Shown: positions 26,777 to 35,900 of the stretch, one piece after another
Layout: every line of letters starts with the position of its first letter
Position numbering within the stretch: the first letter of the stretch is position 1
From: Formosa sp030427735
GTDB lineage: Bacteria; Bacteroidota; Bacteroidia; Flavobacteriales; Flavobacteriaceae
Assembly: GCF_051200825.1 (NCBI RefSeq)
Contig: NZ_CP195158.1
Span: 2,170,001-2,234,000, forward strand
DNA: 64,000 nucleotides
Reading direction: 5' to 3'
Program-made: the position numbers and the translations under genes
Notes under the pieces: generated by a model
What the model saw: the letters and a program-made list of their open reading frames with translations, nothing else
Database searches by the model: none
What the model was told of the DNA's origin: nothing

Positions 26777-28678
26777 ATGTGTGGAATTAACGGAATTATA
26801 CATAAAAACAGCCTTAACGAGAAAGCTATGCACAGTATGCTTTCTAAAATGAACAACCTGATCCTCCATAGAGGCCCAGACGAAGATGGCTTTTTTTGCG
26901 AACAACATAACACTTACACTCTAGGAATGGCTATGAGACGATTATCTATTATAGATTTAACGTCTGGAAAACAACCCATTTACACAAACGACAAACAAAT
27001 TGTTATTGTTTTTAACGGAGAAATATATAACTATAAAACGCTAAAATCTAAACTATTAGCAGAAGGCATTACATTTAGCACAACCAGTGATACCGAAGTT
27101 ATTTTAAAACTCTACGAAAAATACGGTGTAGAGTCTTTTAAGTGGCTAGACGGTATGTTTGCCTTTAGTATTTTTGACAAAACCTGCAACAAATTATTTA
27201 TTGCCCGTGATTTTTTTGGAGAAAAACCCTTATACTATACCAAAACAGACACGCAATTTCTTTGGGCATCCGAATTAAAATCTATTATAAACACTCTAGA
27301 TTTTACGCCAGAGATTTCAAAAAAAGGTCTTAACTTATATTTTAGGCTCACATATATTCCGGCTCCTTATACCATATACGACACCATTCATAAACTGGAA
27401 GCCAATCATTATATAGAATACAATCTGGATAGCCAAGAGTACAGCCTTCATAAAATTAACGCCGAACCTTTACCCCATAAACAAAACATATCGTTTAACG
27501 ACGCAAAAAAACAAACCAAAGATTTAGTGTATGAAAGTGTTGATAGTCGATCGATATCCGATGTACCACTCGGAACATTTTTATCGGGAGGTGTAGATTC
27601 CTCTATCATTTCCTTATGCTTATCGCAAGCCACAGACCGAAAAATAGACACTTTTTCTATAGGCTTTAAAAAAGCAAGTTATGACGAAACAGATAAATCT
27701 CGAATTGTTGCTAAATTATTAAATAGTAATCACCACGAATTTATTATTGATGAAAACGATTTAAAAGATAACATCCACGATATTCTGGTAAATTTCGACG
27801 AGCCTTTTTCAGACACAGCATCGCTTCCTACACATCTGCTTTCTAAAAAAACAAGAGAACACGTTACAGTAGCCCTAACCGGAGATGGTGGCGACGAAGT
27901 ATTTGGTGGTTACAACAAATATTATATTGGTAAAATGAATAAACAGTATACCAACATAATTCCAAAACCACTACACCAATCGGTATTAAAATACAGTAAA
28001 AACCTTCTTGCTACAAAAGACGATGCTAGGGGTAAAAAGTTTAAAATTAAACGTTTGCTTCATGCCATTAACTATAATGGCGATTTCTATTGGGATATCA
28101 TTTCTTTAGCCAATACCAATACTGAAATTTCGGAAATCTTGAAACCTGACTATCTAGTAAATAATCTTTTTTCTGAATACAAAGACATTTTAAACATACA
28201 GAAAGCCGAATCGTTAACCGATTTTAGAAGAATTGATAAAATATTGAGTCTTGAAGGCGGAATGCTTCCTAAAGTGGATAGAACCAGTATGATGAATTCT
28301 CTCGAATGTAGAGCTCCATTTTTAAATAAAACCATATGGGATTTTACCAATAGTTTACCTGAACATTATTTAATGAAAGGGTGGAATAAAAAACACATTT
28401 TAAAAGCAGCTTTCGAAGATCAATTTCCTAAAGATTTTCTCGAAAAAAGTAAAAGCGGATTTGGCTCTCCAACAGGCGATTGGCTTAGACAAAGTTTACG
28501 AAAAGAATTAGAAAGCTATATAGAACCCACATTTTTAAAACAACAAGGACTCTTTAATCTAGACACGATTATCAATTTAGTTAAAGATCATCTTAGTAGT
28601 AAAAAAGACAGCACATTTAGGGTGTGGTCTTTCTATTGCTTTCAAAAATGGTATACCCACAAATACCTTAATCAATAA
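26777..28678 (+). CDS. asnB: Glutamine-hydrolysing asparagine synthase-type amidotransferase
   Basis: A 633-residue two-domain enzyme. It begins MCGINGII, so Cys2 is the glutaminase nucleophile of the N-terminal class II glutamine amidotransferase domain (HRGPDEDGF, FNGEIYNY). The synthetase domain has the ATP pyrophosphatase loop SGGVDSS (about 270) and LTGDGGDEVFGGY. In surface-glycan clusters such AsnB homologues (WbpS type) commonly amidate uronic acids, and that role is likelier here than asparagine supply. The start is fixed by the need for Cys at position 2. It lies within the operon, 4 bp after a GT4 and 9 bp before another. Confidence 0.9.
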   Translation: MCGINGIIHKNSLNEKAMHSMLSKMNNLILHRGPDEDGFFCEQHNTYTLGMAMRRLSIIDLTSGKQPIYTNDKQIVIVFNGEIYNYKTLKSKLLAEGITFSTTSDTEVILKLYEKYGVESFKWLDGMFAFSIFDKTCNKLFIARDFFGEKPLYYTKTDTQFLWASELKSIINTLDFTPEISKKGLNLYFRLTYIPAPYTIYDTIHKLEANHYIEYNLDSQEYSLHKINAEPLPHKQNISFNDAKKQTKDLVYESVDSRSISDVPLGTFLSGGVDSSIISLCLSQATDRKIDTFSIGFKKASYDETDKSRIVAKLLNSNHHEFIIDENDLKDNIHDILVNFDEPFSDTASLPTHLLSKKTREHVTVALTGDGGDEVFGGYNKYYIGKMNKQYTNIIPKPLHQSVLKYSKNLLATKDDARGKKFKIKRLLHAINYNGDFYWDIISLANTNTEISEILKPDYLVNNLFSEYKDILNIQKAESLTDFRRIDKILSLEGGMLPKVDRTSMMNSLECRAPFLNKTIWDFTNSLPEHYLMKGWNKKHILKAAFEDQFPKDFLEKSKSGFGSPTGDWLRQSLRKELESYIEPTFLKQQGLFNLDTIINLVKDHLSSKKDSTFRVWSFYCFQKWYTHKYLNQ

Positions 28679-28687
28679 TTTTTTTGA

Positions 28688-29839
28688 ATGAAACCAAAAC
28701 ACATACTCATTGTTGCATCATACTCTCCTTCCTTAATTCATTTTAGAGGAGATTTCATAAAAAGTTTAATCGAAAACAATTATAAAGTTTACACAGCAGC
28801 TCCAGATTATCCCGAAAAAACATTAGAAGAGTTAAAATCAATTGGCGCGCACCCGATAGAGTTTAAATTGGAAAGAACTGGCTTAAACCCTGTTAAAGAT
28901 TTAAAATCTATTTCCGAGCTTAAATTCATAATAAAAAAGTATCAAATTGATCTGGTATTCCCCTACACTGTTAAACCTGTCATATACAGTTCGATAGCCG
29001 CAAAACAATCTAATGTTTCTGTAATTTCTTTAATTACAGGTCTTGGGTTTGCTTTTACAGGATTAACTTATAAAGCTAGAACCTTACAACGTTTAAACGA
29101 ATTTTTATATAAAATCTCTATACGTAAAAACAAAGTTATTGTATTTCAAAACAAAGACGACTATGCGCTTTTTTTAGACAGAAATATTATAACTCCTAAA
29201 AACAAAGTTGCTTTTGTTAGCGGATCTGGTGTTAATTTTAACAAATATAAATTTAGAGAAAACACTAAAACCACTCCTGATATTAGATTTTTATTTGTAG
29301 CTCGTTTAATACAAGAAAAAGGCATTAATATGTTTATAGAAGCTGCAAAAACACTAAAACAAAAGTTTCCAGAGGCACAATTCCACGTTATTGGGGGACC
29401 AGACCAATCCCCTACCGCCATAAAACTTAAAGCCTTAAAGCAACTACATAAAGAAGGAATTATTGTTTACCATGGTAGACAAAAGAATGTTCCCGAACAC
29501 TTGTATAATAGTGACGTTTTTGTACTACCAACCTATTATCGGGAAGGCATACCTAGATCTATTCTAGAAGCGCTTTCTGTTGGCCTACCAATTATTACTA
29601 CAGATACACCTGGATGTAGAGAAACCATAAAAAAAGACGAAAATGGCATTTTAATTCCGCCTCAAGATTTAAATGCATTAACCCAAGCTATGGCATTCTT
29701 TTTAAATCAACCAGAAAAAATTAAATCCATGGGGCTTGCCAGCAGAGCATACGCCGAAGAACGCTTTAATGTAAATATTATTAATAAAGACCTTATAAAA
29801 TTAATTAATGATGTATGTTTTAAAGAGATAAAAAATTGA
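28688..29839 (+). CDS. GT4-family glycosyltransferase, PglA-like
   Basis: A 383-residue enzyme. N-terminal features IVASYSPSLIHFRGDFIKSL and FPYTVKPVIYSSIA, with LITGLGFAFTG, resemble PglA-type transferases that add N-acetylgalactosamine to undecaprenyl-PP-diacetylbacillosamine. The donor domain has YYREGIPRSILEALSVGLPIITTDTPGCRETI. If the PglD/C/E/F-like genes nearby make a bacillosamine-type first sugar, this would add the second. The similarity judgement is by eye and the sugar assignment is inference. Confidence 0.8.
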   Translation: MKPKHILIVASYSPSLIHFRGDFIKSLIENNYKVYTAAPDYPEKTLEELKSIGAHPIEFKLERTGLNPVKDLKSISELKFIIKKYQIDLVFPYTVKPVIYSSIAAKQSNVSVISLITGLGFAFTGLTYKARTLQRLNEFLYKISIRKNKVIVFQNKDDYALFLDRNIITPKNKVAFVSGSGVNFNKYKFRENTKTTPDIRFLFVARLIQEKGINMFIEAAKTLKQKFPEAQFHVIGGPDQSPTAIKLKALKQLHKEGIIVYHGRQKNVPEHLYNSDVFVLPTYYREGIPRSILEALSVGLPIITTDTPGCRETIKKDENGILIPPQDLNALTQAMAFFLNQPEKIKSMGLASRAYAEERFNVNIINKDLIKLINDVCFKEIKN

Positions 29840-29840
29840 A

Positions 29841-30845
29841 ATGACATGCACTATCAAGAATATTTTTATGTCTGTAACACTTTGCTTAACCCTTGTTAGC
29901 ATTTTAAGTTATTTCTTCAATTTAGGTCTGCTATCTATGTTAATCAGTATAACTTATCCTTTAATTTGGCTGATTAGTTTAGTTGCTGCTTGTATTGGAT
30001 TAACACTCAAAAAATTTCACTTCGCTATTGGTTTCATCATCCTATTTTGGTGTTATGGGCCGTTTTACAAATTCCCTGAAACAAATCTTCAATCCAACAC
30101 CAATAATAAGAGTTTTAAAATTTTATCTTTCAATACAAGAAGTTTCAATTCAGAAGGGCAAATTAAAGACATGAATGTCCCTAAAGAAATAATTTCATTC
30201 GTAAACACCATTCAACCCGATATATTAGTTTTACAAGAAGCAAATTATAAAGCATGTAAACAACTTGATGGTTATGAGTATAAATTTTTTGGGTATAGAA
30301 AAGATTACAATAAATCGACCTCTTTTATATTTTCTAAACACCCAATTATCAATACAGGGTATGTAGATATGCCTAGCACTAAAAATAATAGCACTTATGC
30401 CGATATTAAATTGGATAATGACACTATTAGAGTATATAATATACACTTGGAATCTTATAATTTGGTTTTAAATCAACTCAAAAACAACTTAAATACTATC
30501 CCTAAAACCATACATTTATGGCATAATACTTACCAAAAACAAATTGCTCAAGCTAATCTTGTTTCCAACCACGTTAAAACCTGTTCGTATAACCCTATAA
30601 TTTGTGGAGACTTTAATGCAACGCCGTTTTCCTTACCTTACCGCATATTAAAAACCGATTTAAAAGACTCCTTTTTTGAAAAAGGAACTAATTTAGGGGC
30701 TACCTATTATTTATTTAAGTGGTATCCGTTACAATTAGATCATATATTAACCGATGAAAATTTTGAAATTACGGAGCACAGAAACTTCAAATTAGACCTT
30801 TCTGACCACGAACCTGTATTGAGCACTTTCAAAACTAAAACCTAA
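29841..30845 (+). CDS. Membrane-anchored endonuclease/exonuclease/phosphatase (EEP) family protein
   Basis: A 334-residue protein with two to three N-terminal membrane segments (about 10-80). An EEP domain follows: KILSFNTRSFN, DILVLQEANYK (metal-binding Glu), FSKHPIINTG, YNIHLES, CGDFNATPFS, LDHILTDE and LSDHEPVLSTF. The active-site set (Asn, Glu, Asp/Asn, Asp-His) appears intact. EEP enzymes cleave phosphoesters in nucleic acids, phosphoinositides or other phosphate esters. It sits 1 bp after a glycosyltransferase gene, so a phospho-glycan or lipid substrate is possible but unproven. Such proteins are widespread in Bacteroidota outside glycan clusters. Confidence 0.8.
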   Translation: MTCTIKNIFMSVTLCLTLVSILSYFFNLGLLSMLISITYPLIWLISLVAACIGLTLKKFHFAIGFIILFWCYGPFYKFPETNLQSNTNNKSFKILSFNTRSFNSEGQIKDMNVPKEIISFVNTIQPDILVLQEANYKACKQLDGYEYKFFGYRKDYNKSTSFIFSKHPIINTGYVDMPSTKNNSTYADIKLDNDTIRVYNIHLESYNLVLNQLKNNLNTIPKTIHLWHNTYQKQIAQANLVSNHVKTCSYNPIICGDFNATPFSLPYRILKTDLKDSFFEKGTNLGATYYLFKWYPLQLDHILTDENFEITEHRNFKLDLSDHEPVLSTFKTKT

Positions 30846-31024
30846 TTTTTTAAAAAAGTGTGTTTTTTATTAAATCAAGACATGTATTTCGATTAACTAT
30901 CCGATAATTAAGTTAAAAAGCCTTATTATACATAAAAAACATCTTAATATATTTATATTTTTACAAAAGAATATTTATTGAATTTTTCAAAAAACGAATA
31001 AGTAAATCACTGAACAACAAACGC

Positions 31025-31702
31025 ATGGACAACATTGTAATAATTGGAGCTTCTGGTCACGCCAAAGTTGTTATAGATATAATAGAACAACAAAAAAAAT
31101 ACCGTATTGTTGGCCTTATAGATTCGTTTAAAGATAAAGACACCACACTATATGAATACGCTGTATTAGGAACAGAACACGATATTCCTACTTTACAAAA
31201 AGAATATAAAATTTCGGGAGGCATTATTGCTATTGGAGATAATTGCACGAGATTAAAAATGCAAAGTAAAATAACCGCAATAGCCCCTACCTTTAATTTT
31301 TACTCCGCCATACACCCGAACGCAGTAATAGGTAAAAATGTTACTATAAATAATGGCACTGTAGTTATGGCTGGCGTAATTATTAATAGCGATGCCTTTA
31401 TTGGTTCACACTGCATTATTAACACGAAAAGCTCGGTGGGGCACGACGTAATAGTCAATGATTTTTCGAGTATTGCACCAGGTGTTTCTATAGGTGGAGA
31501 AACAATTATTGGTACATGTACAGCGATTTCTATAGGATGTAGTATTTTAGAGCGTATAACTATAGGAGATAATTGTGTGATTGGCGCTGGGTCGGTTGTT
31601 AATAAAAATATAGACAACAATATATTGGCATTTGGTATACCTGCACGTAAAATTAAAAGCAGAGACCATAAAGAAAAGTATTTAAAAGGCTCCAATAATT
31701 AA
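31025..31702 (+). CDS. NeuD/PglD-like sugar O/N-acetyltransferase
   Basis: A 225-residue protein with an N-terminal Rossmann-like PglD_N domain (IIGASGHAKVVIDIIEQ) and a C-terminal left-handed beta-helix. In the helix TKSSVGHDVIVNDF contains the predicted catalytic His, followed by GVSIGGETIIG and GAGSVVNKNI. PglD acetylates the 4-amino group of UDP-4-amino-4,6-dideoxy-GlcNAc. The PglE-like aminotransferase and PglF-like dehydratase further downstream support this role. It begins a new block after a 179-bp gap. Confidence 0.85.
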   Translation: MDNIVIIGASGHAKVVIDIIEQQKKYRIVGLIDSFKDKDTTLYEYAVLGTEHDIPTLQKEYKISGGIIAIGDNCTRLKMQSKITAIAPTFNFYSAIHPNAVIGKNVTINNGTVVMAGVIINSDAFIGSHCIINTKSSVGHDVIVNDFSSIAPGVSIGGETIIGTCTAISIGCSILERITIGDNCVIGAGSVVNKNIDNNILAFGIPARKIKSRDHKEKYLKGSNN

Positions 31703-31831
31703 TCTCAAGTCAAATTCACCAACCTACCCTTTTAATAAATCTTTTTAACTAACATCCGTTCTAAACTATTTTTTATTATAATTTAGCAGCTGTTAAACCC
31801 CAAAGTTACAATAGTTTTAACCCGAACAGTA

Positions 31832-32455
31832 ATGACACTCTACAAATCCTTTTTTAAACGTTTTTTCGATATTATTTTAGCCATTTTAGGATTTATATGT
31901 TTATTCCCTATATTTCTAATTGTTACGCTATTATTATATTGGAAAAACAACGGTAAACCCTTCTTTTTTCAAGAGCGTCCTGGCAAAGACGAAGTTGTTT
32001 TTAAAATTATTAAATTTAAGTCGATGACGGATGAAACAGACGAAAACGGGAAGCTTTTACCTGAAACACAACGCTTAACCGATATTGGCAAGTTTGTAAG
32101 AAAATATTCTCTAGACGAAATCCCTCAATTACTCAACGTAATAAAAGGAGATATGAGCTTAATTGGCCCCAGACCTTTATTAGTGAGATATTTGCCCCTT
32201 TATAATGAAGAACAAAAGCATCGTCACGACATAAGACCTGGTATTACTGGTTGGGCTCAAGTAAACGGAAGAAATGCCATAGATTGGGAACAAAAGTTTA
32301 AATACGATGTGTGGTATGTTAACAACATATCTTTACTATTAGATATTAAAATTATCTTTCTTACCATATACAAAGTGTTTAAGAAAGACGGCATTTACAA
32401 GGTCGACAACGTAATAATAGAAGACTTTAAAGGCACGCCTTCTCCCTCTAAATAA
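31832..32455 (+). CDS. Initiating phosphoglycosyl transferase (PglC/WcaJ-like sugar transferase)
   Basis: A 207-residue small monotopic phosphoglycosyl transferase with one N-terminal membrane helix (about 10-33), FFQERPGKDEVVFKIIKFKSM, the catalytic Asp-Glu in SLDEIPQLLNVIKGDMSLIGPRP, and ITGWAQVNGRN. It transfers a sugar phosphate from UDP-sugar to undecaprenyl phosphate, the first committed step of repeat-unit synthesis. Size matches PglC rather than the long WcaJ form. With PglD-, PglE- and PglF-like genes in the cluster, UDP-diacetylbacillosamine or a relative is the likely donor. Confidence 0.92.
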   Translation: MTLYKSFFKRFFDIILAILGFICLFPIFLIVTLLLYWKNNGKPFFFQERPGKDEVVFKIIKFKSMTDETDENGKLLPETQRLTDIGKFVRKYSLDEIPQLLNVIKGDMSLIGPRPLLVRYLPLYNEEQKHRHDIRPGITGWAQVNGRNAIDWEQKFKYDVWYVNNISLLLDIKIIFLTIYKVFKKDGIYKVDNVIIEDFKGTPSPSK

Positions 32456-32626
32456 CTTAAGTTTACATCTCTACACGCTTAAACAAGAGTAGTCTCTTAT
32501 TTTCATTTTTTTGATACTTTTTATTGAATTCCTAAAAAAACAACATCAAAAAAAGTTATAAAATCAATACAAAATCTGCAACCTAATAAATAGTTCTTGT
32601 AACACCTAACCCTCTAGCATACTACC

Positions 32627-32673
32627 AAATACAGATTAAAGCATTTATAATACAATTCAAAGATTTTTTTTGA
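32627..32673. repeat. Copy 2 of the 47-bp intergenic repeat (partner at 20408-20454)
   Basis: Gapless counterpart of the element at 20408-20454, with the same 21-base 3' segment. It lies 65 bp before the second MBOAT gene. Just upstream, TTTTTTTGAT (32506-32515) and ATCAAAAAAA (32545-32554) form a further 10-bp inverted pair. The surrounding 282-bp gap (32456-32737) contains no gene. Confidence 0.6.
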
Positions 32674-32737
32674 TGTTTTATAAAGATTTTAAGAAGTTTA
32701 GTAAAAAATTAGACCCAATTCTTTACCATTAGAATGT

Positions 32738-34189
32738 ATGCTATTTAATTCTTTAGAATTTTTTATATTCTTACCTACAATATACATATTGTATTGGTTG
32801 GTCTTTAAGCAAAGCCTAAAGGCTCAAAACAGTCTTGTATTAATAGCTAGTTATTTCTTTTATGGCATGTGGGATTGGAGATTTCTTTCTCTAATATTTT
32901 TAAGTAGTGTAGTCGATTACATTGTAGGCTTACAGATTTACCACTCGCATACAAAAACAACTGAAAAATACTGGTTAGGTATTAGCATCATTTTCAATTT
33001 AGGACTTTTAGGATTCTTTAAATATTGTAACTTTTTTATAGATTCTTGGATTGATTTATTATCGATTATAGGCTATACACCAAAAAGCATTTGGGCACTA
33101 CAAGTTATATTACCTGTTGGCATTTCGTTTTACACTTTTCAAACCATGTCCTATACTTTCGATGTCTATTATAAAAGAATACAGCCTACTTCTAACTTTT
33201 TATCGTTTGCTACTTTTGTAAGTTTTTTTCCGCAGCTTGTAGCAGGCCCTATAGAAAGAGCATCTGAATTATTACCACAAATTAACAATAAACGCTCATT
33301 TAATTATAATCAACAGGTTGATGGTTTAAAATTAATTTTGTGGGGATTGTTTAAAAAGGTGGCTATTGCCGATGCTTTAGCTCCAATCGTAGACGATATT
33401 TTTTTAAATTACACCTCCTATCCTGCTTCAACATTGTTACTTGGAGCTGTCTTGTTTAGCTTTCAAATTTATGGAGACTTCAGTGGATATTCCGACATAG
33501 CCATAGGAACTTCTAAACTCTTTGGTATAGAACTCATGTCTAACTTTAAATTTCCGTATTTCTCTAGAAATATAGGTGAATTTTGGAGGCGCTGGCATAT
33601 ATCCTTATCAAGTTGGTTTCAAACATATCTTTACATTCCATTAGGCGGTTCTCGTGTAACAACTCGTAAAGTTATTCGAAACATTTTTATCATCTTTTTA
33701 GTTAGCGGATTTTGGCATGGAGCCAACTGGACCTTTTTATTTTGGGGTGGTTTTCACGCGCTCGCTTTTGTTCCTTTAATACTACTAAAACGAAATACAG
33801 CCTACAAAACCACAAGTTTTGGTACTGGTTCATCCAAAACCATTTTTAAAGAAACTATGTCTGTTATAGTTACATTTGGAATTGTAACATTTTCATGGAT
33901 ATTTTTCAGATCGAATTCCATTACAGATGCCTTTCTATTTATTAATCAAATGATACAGCAATTTCATTTTGAACCTTACAGCCATATCAAAGGATACAGA
34001 ATGATAGATTATTTTATACTACTTATTGTTTTTATAAGTTACGAATTTATAATTCGAAAAAACGAAAGAAACCCCATTCCATTTCAATCAAAATACGTAC
34101 GCTTTTTCACCTATTCAATATTAATATTTACAATGTTATTGTTTTACGACAACAACACAGATCGATCTTTTATTTATTTTCAATTTTAA
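32738..34189 (+). CDS. MBOAT-family O-acyltransferase (AlgI-like), copy 2
   Basis: A 483-residue multispanning protein with the same landmarks as the gene at 22161: MLFNSLEFFIFLP, FYGMWDWRFLSLI, LPVGISFYTFQTMSYTFD, FFPQLVAGPIERA, EFWRRWHISLSSWFQTYLYIPLGGSR and SGFWHGANWTFLFWG. It even ends with the same SFIYFQF-type tail (QFIYFQF in copy 1). It should deliver acyl groups to the glycan in the periplasm. Its SGNH partner is probably the gene at 36641. It opens a gene block after a 282-bp gap and is 11 bp from the carbamoyltransferase. Confidence 0.92.
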   Translation: MLFNSLEFFIFLPTIYILYWLVFKQSLKAQNSLVLIASYFFYGMWDWRFLSLIFLSSVVDYIVGLQIYHSHTKTTEKYWLGISIIFNLGLLGFFKYCNFFIDSWIDLLSIIGYTPKSIWALQVILPVGISFYTFQTMSYTFDVYYKRIQPTSNFLSFATFVSFFPQLVAGPIERASELLPQINNKRSFNYNQQVDGLKLILWGLFKKVAIADALAPIVDDIFLNYTSYPASTLLLGAVLFSFQIYGDFSGYSDIAIGTSKLFGIELMSNFKFPYFSRNIGEFWRRWHISLSSWFQTYLYIPLGGSRVTTRKVIRNIFIIFLVSGFWHGANWTFLFWGGFHALAFVPLILLKRNTAYKTTSFGTGSSKTIFKETMSVIVTFGIVTFSWIFFRSNSITDAFLFINQMIQQFHFEPYSHIKGYRMIDYFILLIVFISYEFIIRKNERNPIPFQSKYVRFFTYSILIFTMLLFYDNNTDRSFIYFQF

Positions 34190-34200
34190 GTTAAAAATAT

Positions 34201-35898
34201 ATGGTTATACTCGGATTAAACTATTACTTCCACGATTCTACAGCTTGCATCGTTAAAGATGGCCAATTAATTGCTGCCATAGAGGAAGAACGCCTTAACA
34301 GAGACAAACACACGCGAAGTTTCCCTATGCTTGCTATAGACAGATGCCTAAAAATTGCAGGACTTAGCTATAACGATATCGACCATATAGCTGTTTCAAT
34401 TAAACCTACGCATAATCTGGGTAAAAAAATTGTACATAGCGTTACTCATTTAAAAACGATTAAACCCTTTATAAATCACGAATTAGTGCACGGTTATAAC
34501 AAACAAAAAAGTTTCTGGAACTGGTTTGGATACCACTGGGACAGCAAAAAAGCAGGCCCTAAAGTACATTTTATACAGCACCACTTTAGTCATGCTCCAG
34601 GAAGTTTTTATGTTTCTCCGTATAAAGAAGCTGCCTTACTAGGTATTGATGGCTCTGGAGAATGGGCAACCACCTGGTTAGGCTACGGAAAAGACAACGA
34701 AGTATCTTGCCTAGGCCAAAGCTATTTCCCGCATTCTTTAGGCTCTTTTTACGAAGCAGTAACACAATTTTGCGGATTTAGAACCAGTTACGACGAAGGT
34801 AAAACCATGGGATTGGCACCTATGGGCGACCCTACAGTTTTTCTTGATGAAGTAGAAAAAATAGTTAGTGTTGATGCTAATGGGCAACTACATTTTGATT
34901 TAAGCTATTTTAACTATCAAAATATGAGTTGGAAACGCTGTTCGGAAAAATTCTTTAAAATCTTTGGACAACCAAGACAAAAAGACGAGCCTTTCCAAAA
35001 ACACCATATGGATGTTGCAGCTGCATTCCAGCGCGTACTCGAAAACAAAGTATTAGAAATCTGCGATATTTTACACCAAAAAACAAAAGCAGATTACTTG
35101 GTAATTTCGGGAGGTGTGTCTTTAAATAGTGTGATGAACGGGCGTATTGTAAGAGAAAGTCCGTTTAAAGATGTATACGTTATGCCTGCCGCAGGAGATA
35201 ATGGTACCGCAATTGGAGCTGCATATTATTTGTATAACGGACTATTAAAACAACCCAGAAATTTTGTGCATTTAAACCCTTATGTTGGTACAACCTATAG
35301 TAACGAGGCCATCGAAAAAGTGCTGAAAGGCGCCAAATTACGCTACGAAACACACGAAGACATTTGCGATGTGGCCGCTAAATTATTAGAATCTGGAAAA
35401 ATTATAGGCTGGTTTCAAGGCGCGATGGAAATTGGCCCGCGAGCTCTGGGTAGTCGAAGCATTTTGGCCAACCCCGCTTATCCCGACATGAAAGATAAAA
35501 TAAATTCTGAAGTAAAATTTAGAGAAGCTTACAGACCATTTGCGCCTTCCGCTATTGTTGAAGCTAAAAATGATTTTTTCGATTTAGAAGTTGAAGCCCC
35601 TTTTATGCTTAAAGTTTGTAATGTTTTAAAAGAAAAACAATCTGTAATTCCGGCTGTAACACACGTAGATGGTAGCGCAAGACTTCAAACAGTCACCAAA
35701 GAACTACATCCGCGGTATTACGAATTAATAAAAAAACTAGGCGAACGTACTGGTGTTCCTGTTGTTTTAAACACAAGTTTTAACATACAGGGCGAACCCG
35801 TTGTCGAGTCGCCGCAAGATGCCATTAGGTGTTTTTTCTCGACCGGTTTGGATTATTTAATTATAGGTAATTTTTTAATTTCTAAAAAACTAGAATAA
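34201..35898 (+). CDS. NodU/CmcH-type O-carbamoyltransferase
   Basis: A 565-residue enzyme. The N-terminal domain has ILGLNYYFHDSTACIVKDG, EEERLNRDKHTRSFP, HHFSHAPGSFYVSPYKEAALLGIDGSG with the metal-binding His pair, and DEGKTMGLAPMGD. The C-terminal domain has GWFQGAMEIGPRALGSRSILA and FREAYRPFAPSA. The family transfers a carbamoyl group from carbamoyl phosphate (via carbamoyl-AMP) to a sugar or antibiotic hydroxyl. Full-length and intact. It lies 2 bp before the methyltransferase, suggesting successive cytoplasmic tailoring of a nucleotide-sugar or lipid-linked unit. Confidence 0.93.
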   Translation: MVILGLNYYFHDSTACIVKDGQLIAAIEEERLNRDKHTRSFPMLAIDRCLKIAGLSYNDIDHIAVSIKPTHNLGKKIVHSVTHLKTIKPFINHELVHGYNKQKSFWNWFGYHWDSKKAGPKVHFIQHHFSHAPGSFYVSPYKEAALLGIDGSGEWATTWLGYGKDNEVSCLGQSYFPHSLGSFYEAVTQFCGFRTSYDEGKTMGLAPMGDPTVFLDEVEKIVSVDANGQLHFDLSYFNYQNMSWKRCSEKFFKIFGQPRQKDEPFQKHHMDVAAAFQRVLENKVLEICDILHQKTKADYLVISGGVSLNSVMNGRIVRESPFKDVYVMPAAGDNGTAIGAAYYLYNGLLKQPRNFVHLNPYVGTTYSNEAIEKVLKGAKLRYETHEDICDVAAKLLESGKIIGWFQGAMEIGPRALGSRSILANPAYPDMKDKINSEVKFREAYRPFAPSAIVEAKNDFFDLEVEAPFMLKVCNVLKEKQSVIPAVTHVDGSARLQTVTKELHPRYYELIKKLGERTGVPVVLNTSFNIQGEPVVESPQDAIRCFFSTGLDYLIIGNFLISKKLE

Positions 35899-35900
35899 GT

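Noticed and set aside
31300..31695. 131-codon minus-strand ORF opposite the PglD-like gene
   Set aside because: Its composition mirrors the hexapeptide repeats of the sense gene and it has no independent domain.
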